Origin: a virus
DNA: 27,848 nucleotides
IMG/VR virus record: IMGVR_UViG_3300025840_000197
Coordinates: 1 to 27,848 of that record
Strand: one strand, 5' to 3'
Shown in pieces: positions 27,429-27,848 of the stretch. The notes beneath the pieces were generated by a model. That model did no database searches and had not been told where the DNA came from. It saw nothing but the letters and a program-made list of their open reading frames with translations. Each line of letters begins with the position of its first letter. Position 1 is the stretch's first letter. The position numbers were made by a program, and so were the translations under genes.

Positions 27429-27848
27429 ATGCCCTCAATTTCAAAACTATTGAATAAAGTAAATCAAGCAAAGTCAGCAGTCAATTCTGTTAAAGGAATT
27501 CAATCTAAGTTGTCTAACATCAACTATGCAAGTGTAGCGAATACAGATGAACTACTTGAACAAGCAGAAAAGGCAAAAGACTTATTAAACAGTAGAAGAC
27601 AATCTTTAGAAAGTTCTTTAGATGCATCAAATGTTGCAAAGAATAAAGCTAAAAAGGTTCCTTGCACAAACTTTACTGAACTCATGTTTCCTATTAATGA
27701 TGAGTTAGAGAACTCAATCATTTTTACAACTAGACAGAGAAAAAATCGTGCATCATCATCTAATGATGTGTCTAGAAAAAGTCTACTATCATCTGACGAA
27801 CAAGTGGAGATTCAACTCTATGTTCCTGATGAACTTAACTCATCATCA
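27429..27848 (+). CDS. 48: Baseplate tail tube cap, gp48-like (3' end cut by window)
   Basis: The 140 residues present begin with a helical, lysine/serine-rich region (MPSISKLLNKVNQAKSAVNS) and continue with FTELMFPINDELENSIIFTT and VEIQLYVPDELNSS, which fit the pattern of gp48 of marine T4-like phages (T4 gp48 is 364 residues). The gene continues beyond the window. In T4, gp48 binds the baseplate centre and, with gp54, starts the tail tube. It is divergent from gp4 and close to the gp54-like and gp26 genes, in keeping with a baseplate block. The call is from short motifs and context. Confidence 0.6.
   Translation, partial: MPSISKLLNKVNQAKSAVNSVKGIQSKLSNINYASVANTDELLEQAEKAKDLLNSRRQSLESSLDASNVAKNKAKKVPCTNFTELMFPINDELENSIIFTTRQRKNRASSSNDVSRKSLLSSDEQVEIQLYVPDELNSSS

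Noticed and set aside
1-27848. CRISPR arrays, insertion sequences, integrase or attachment sites
   Set aside because: No spaced direct repeats, transposase, integrase or att-like repeat was seen; the layout is that of a lytic phage.

Overview
This window is part of a tailed, T4-type myovirus genome (Tevenvirinae-related, marine type). The evidence is a set of recognisable T4 core genes: RNase H (rnh), late-transcription coactivator gp33, helicase loader gp59, single-strand binding protein gp32, head-completion protein gp4, baseplate hub gp26/gp51, and a tape-measure-like protein. T4-like late promoters (TATAAATA) are also present. The DNA is AT-rich, and the accessory genes (2OG-Fe(II) oxygenases, a carbamoyltransferase, an IscA-like Fe-S carrier, ribosomal protein bS21, a RimK-like ligase, radical SAM) fit marine phages of the cyanophage/pelagiphage group. 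No photosynthesis gene is seen, so a heterotrophic marine bacterium such as SAR11 is my guess for the host; the window cannot prove it.

Layout. Positions 1-6255 (+) hold accessory metabolic genes: a 2OG oxygenase cut by the window edge, four tiny membrane-type genes, a carbamoyltransferase split into two translationally coupled genes, an A-type Fe-S carrier, a small PD-(D/E)XK nuclease, a second 2OG oxygenase, and a RimK ATP-grasp ligase fused to a RimB-like retropepsin. Positions 6260-9676 (+) start with an early promoter and carry RNase H and unknown proteins. Positions 9663-11899 (+) are an overlapping cluster: an unknown gene, a radical SAM/SPASM enzyme, a nucleotidyltransferase-like protein without its catalytic motif, and a short-chain dehydrogenase-like protein. 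Positions 11908-15227 (+) hold small genes, three of them behind near-identical early promoters, a tRNA-Arg(UCU), a SleB-like cell-wall hydrolase and a candidate endonuclease. Positions 15383-18859 (+) hold an unknown 421-residue protein and a RecB/Cas4-like nuclease. Positions 18861-21419 are the replication and late-transcription block (gp33, gp59, gp32). Positions 21420-21611 are non-coding and fold into four consecutive hairpins just before the phage bS21 gene. From 22022 to 27386 the minus strand carries the tail and head genes, and a divergent gp48-like gene begins at 27429.

Three themes link the genes. First, host translation: bS21, a RimK-RimB fusion predicted to add and remove glutamate tails (E. 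coli RimK acts on ribosomal protein S6), a tRNA-Arg for the AGA codons common here, and several promoters placed so that transcripts would begin at or next to the start codon. Second, Fe-S and redox chemistry: an IscA-like carrier, radical SAM and two 2OG-Fe(II) oxygenases. Third, tail assembly: gp26 ends in an ideal T-tract slippery site directly before its stop codon, with the short gp51 frame in the -1 frame behind it, as in tail-assembly chaperone frameshifting. The strongest candidate for something undescribed is the structured RNA at 21435-21590 in front of viral bS21.
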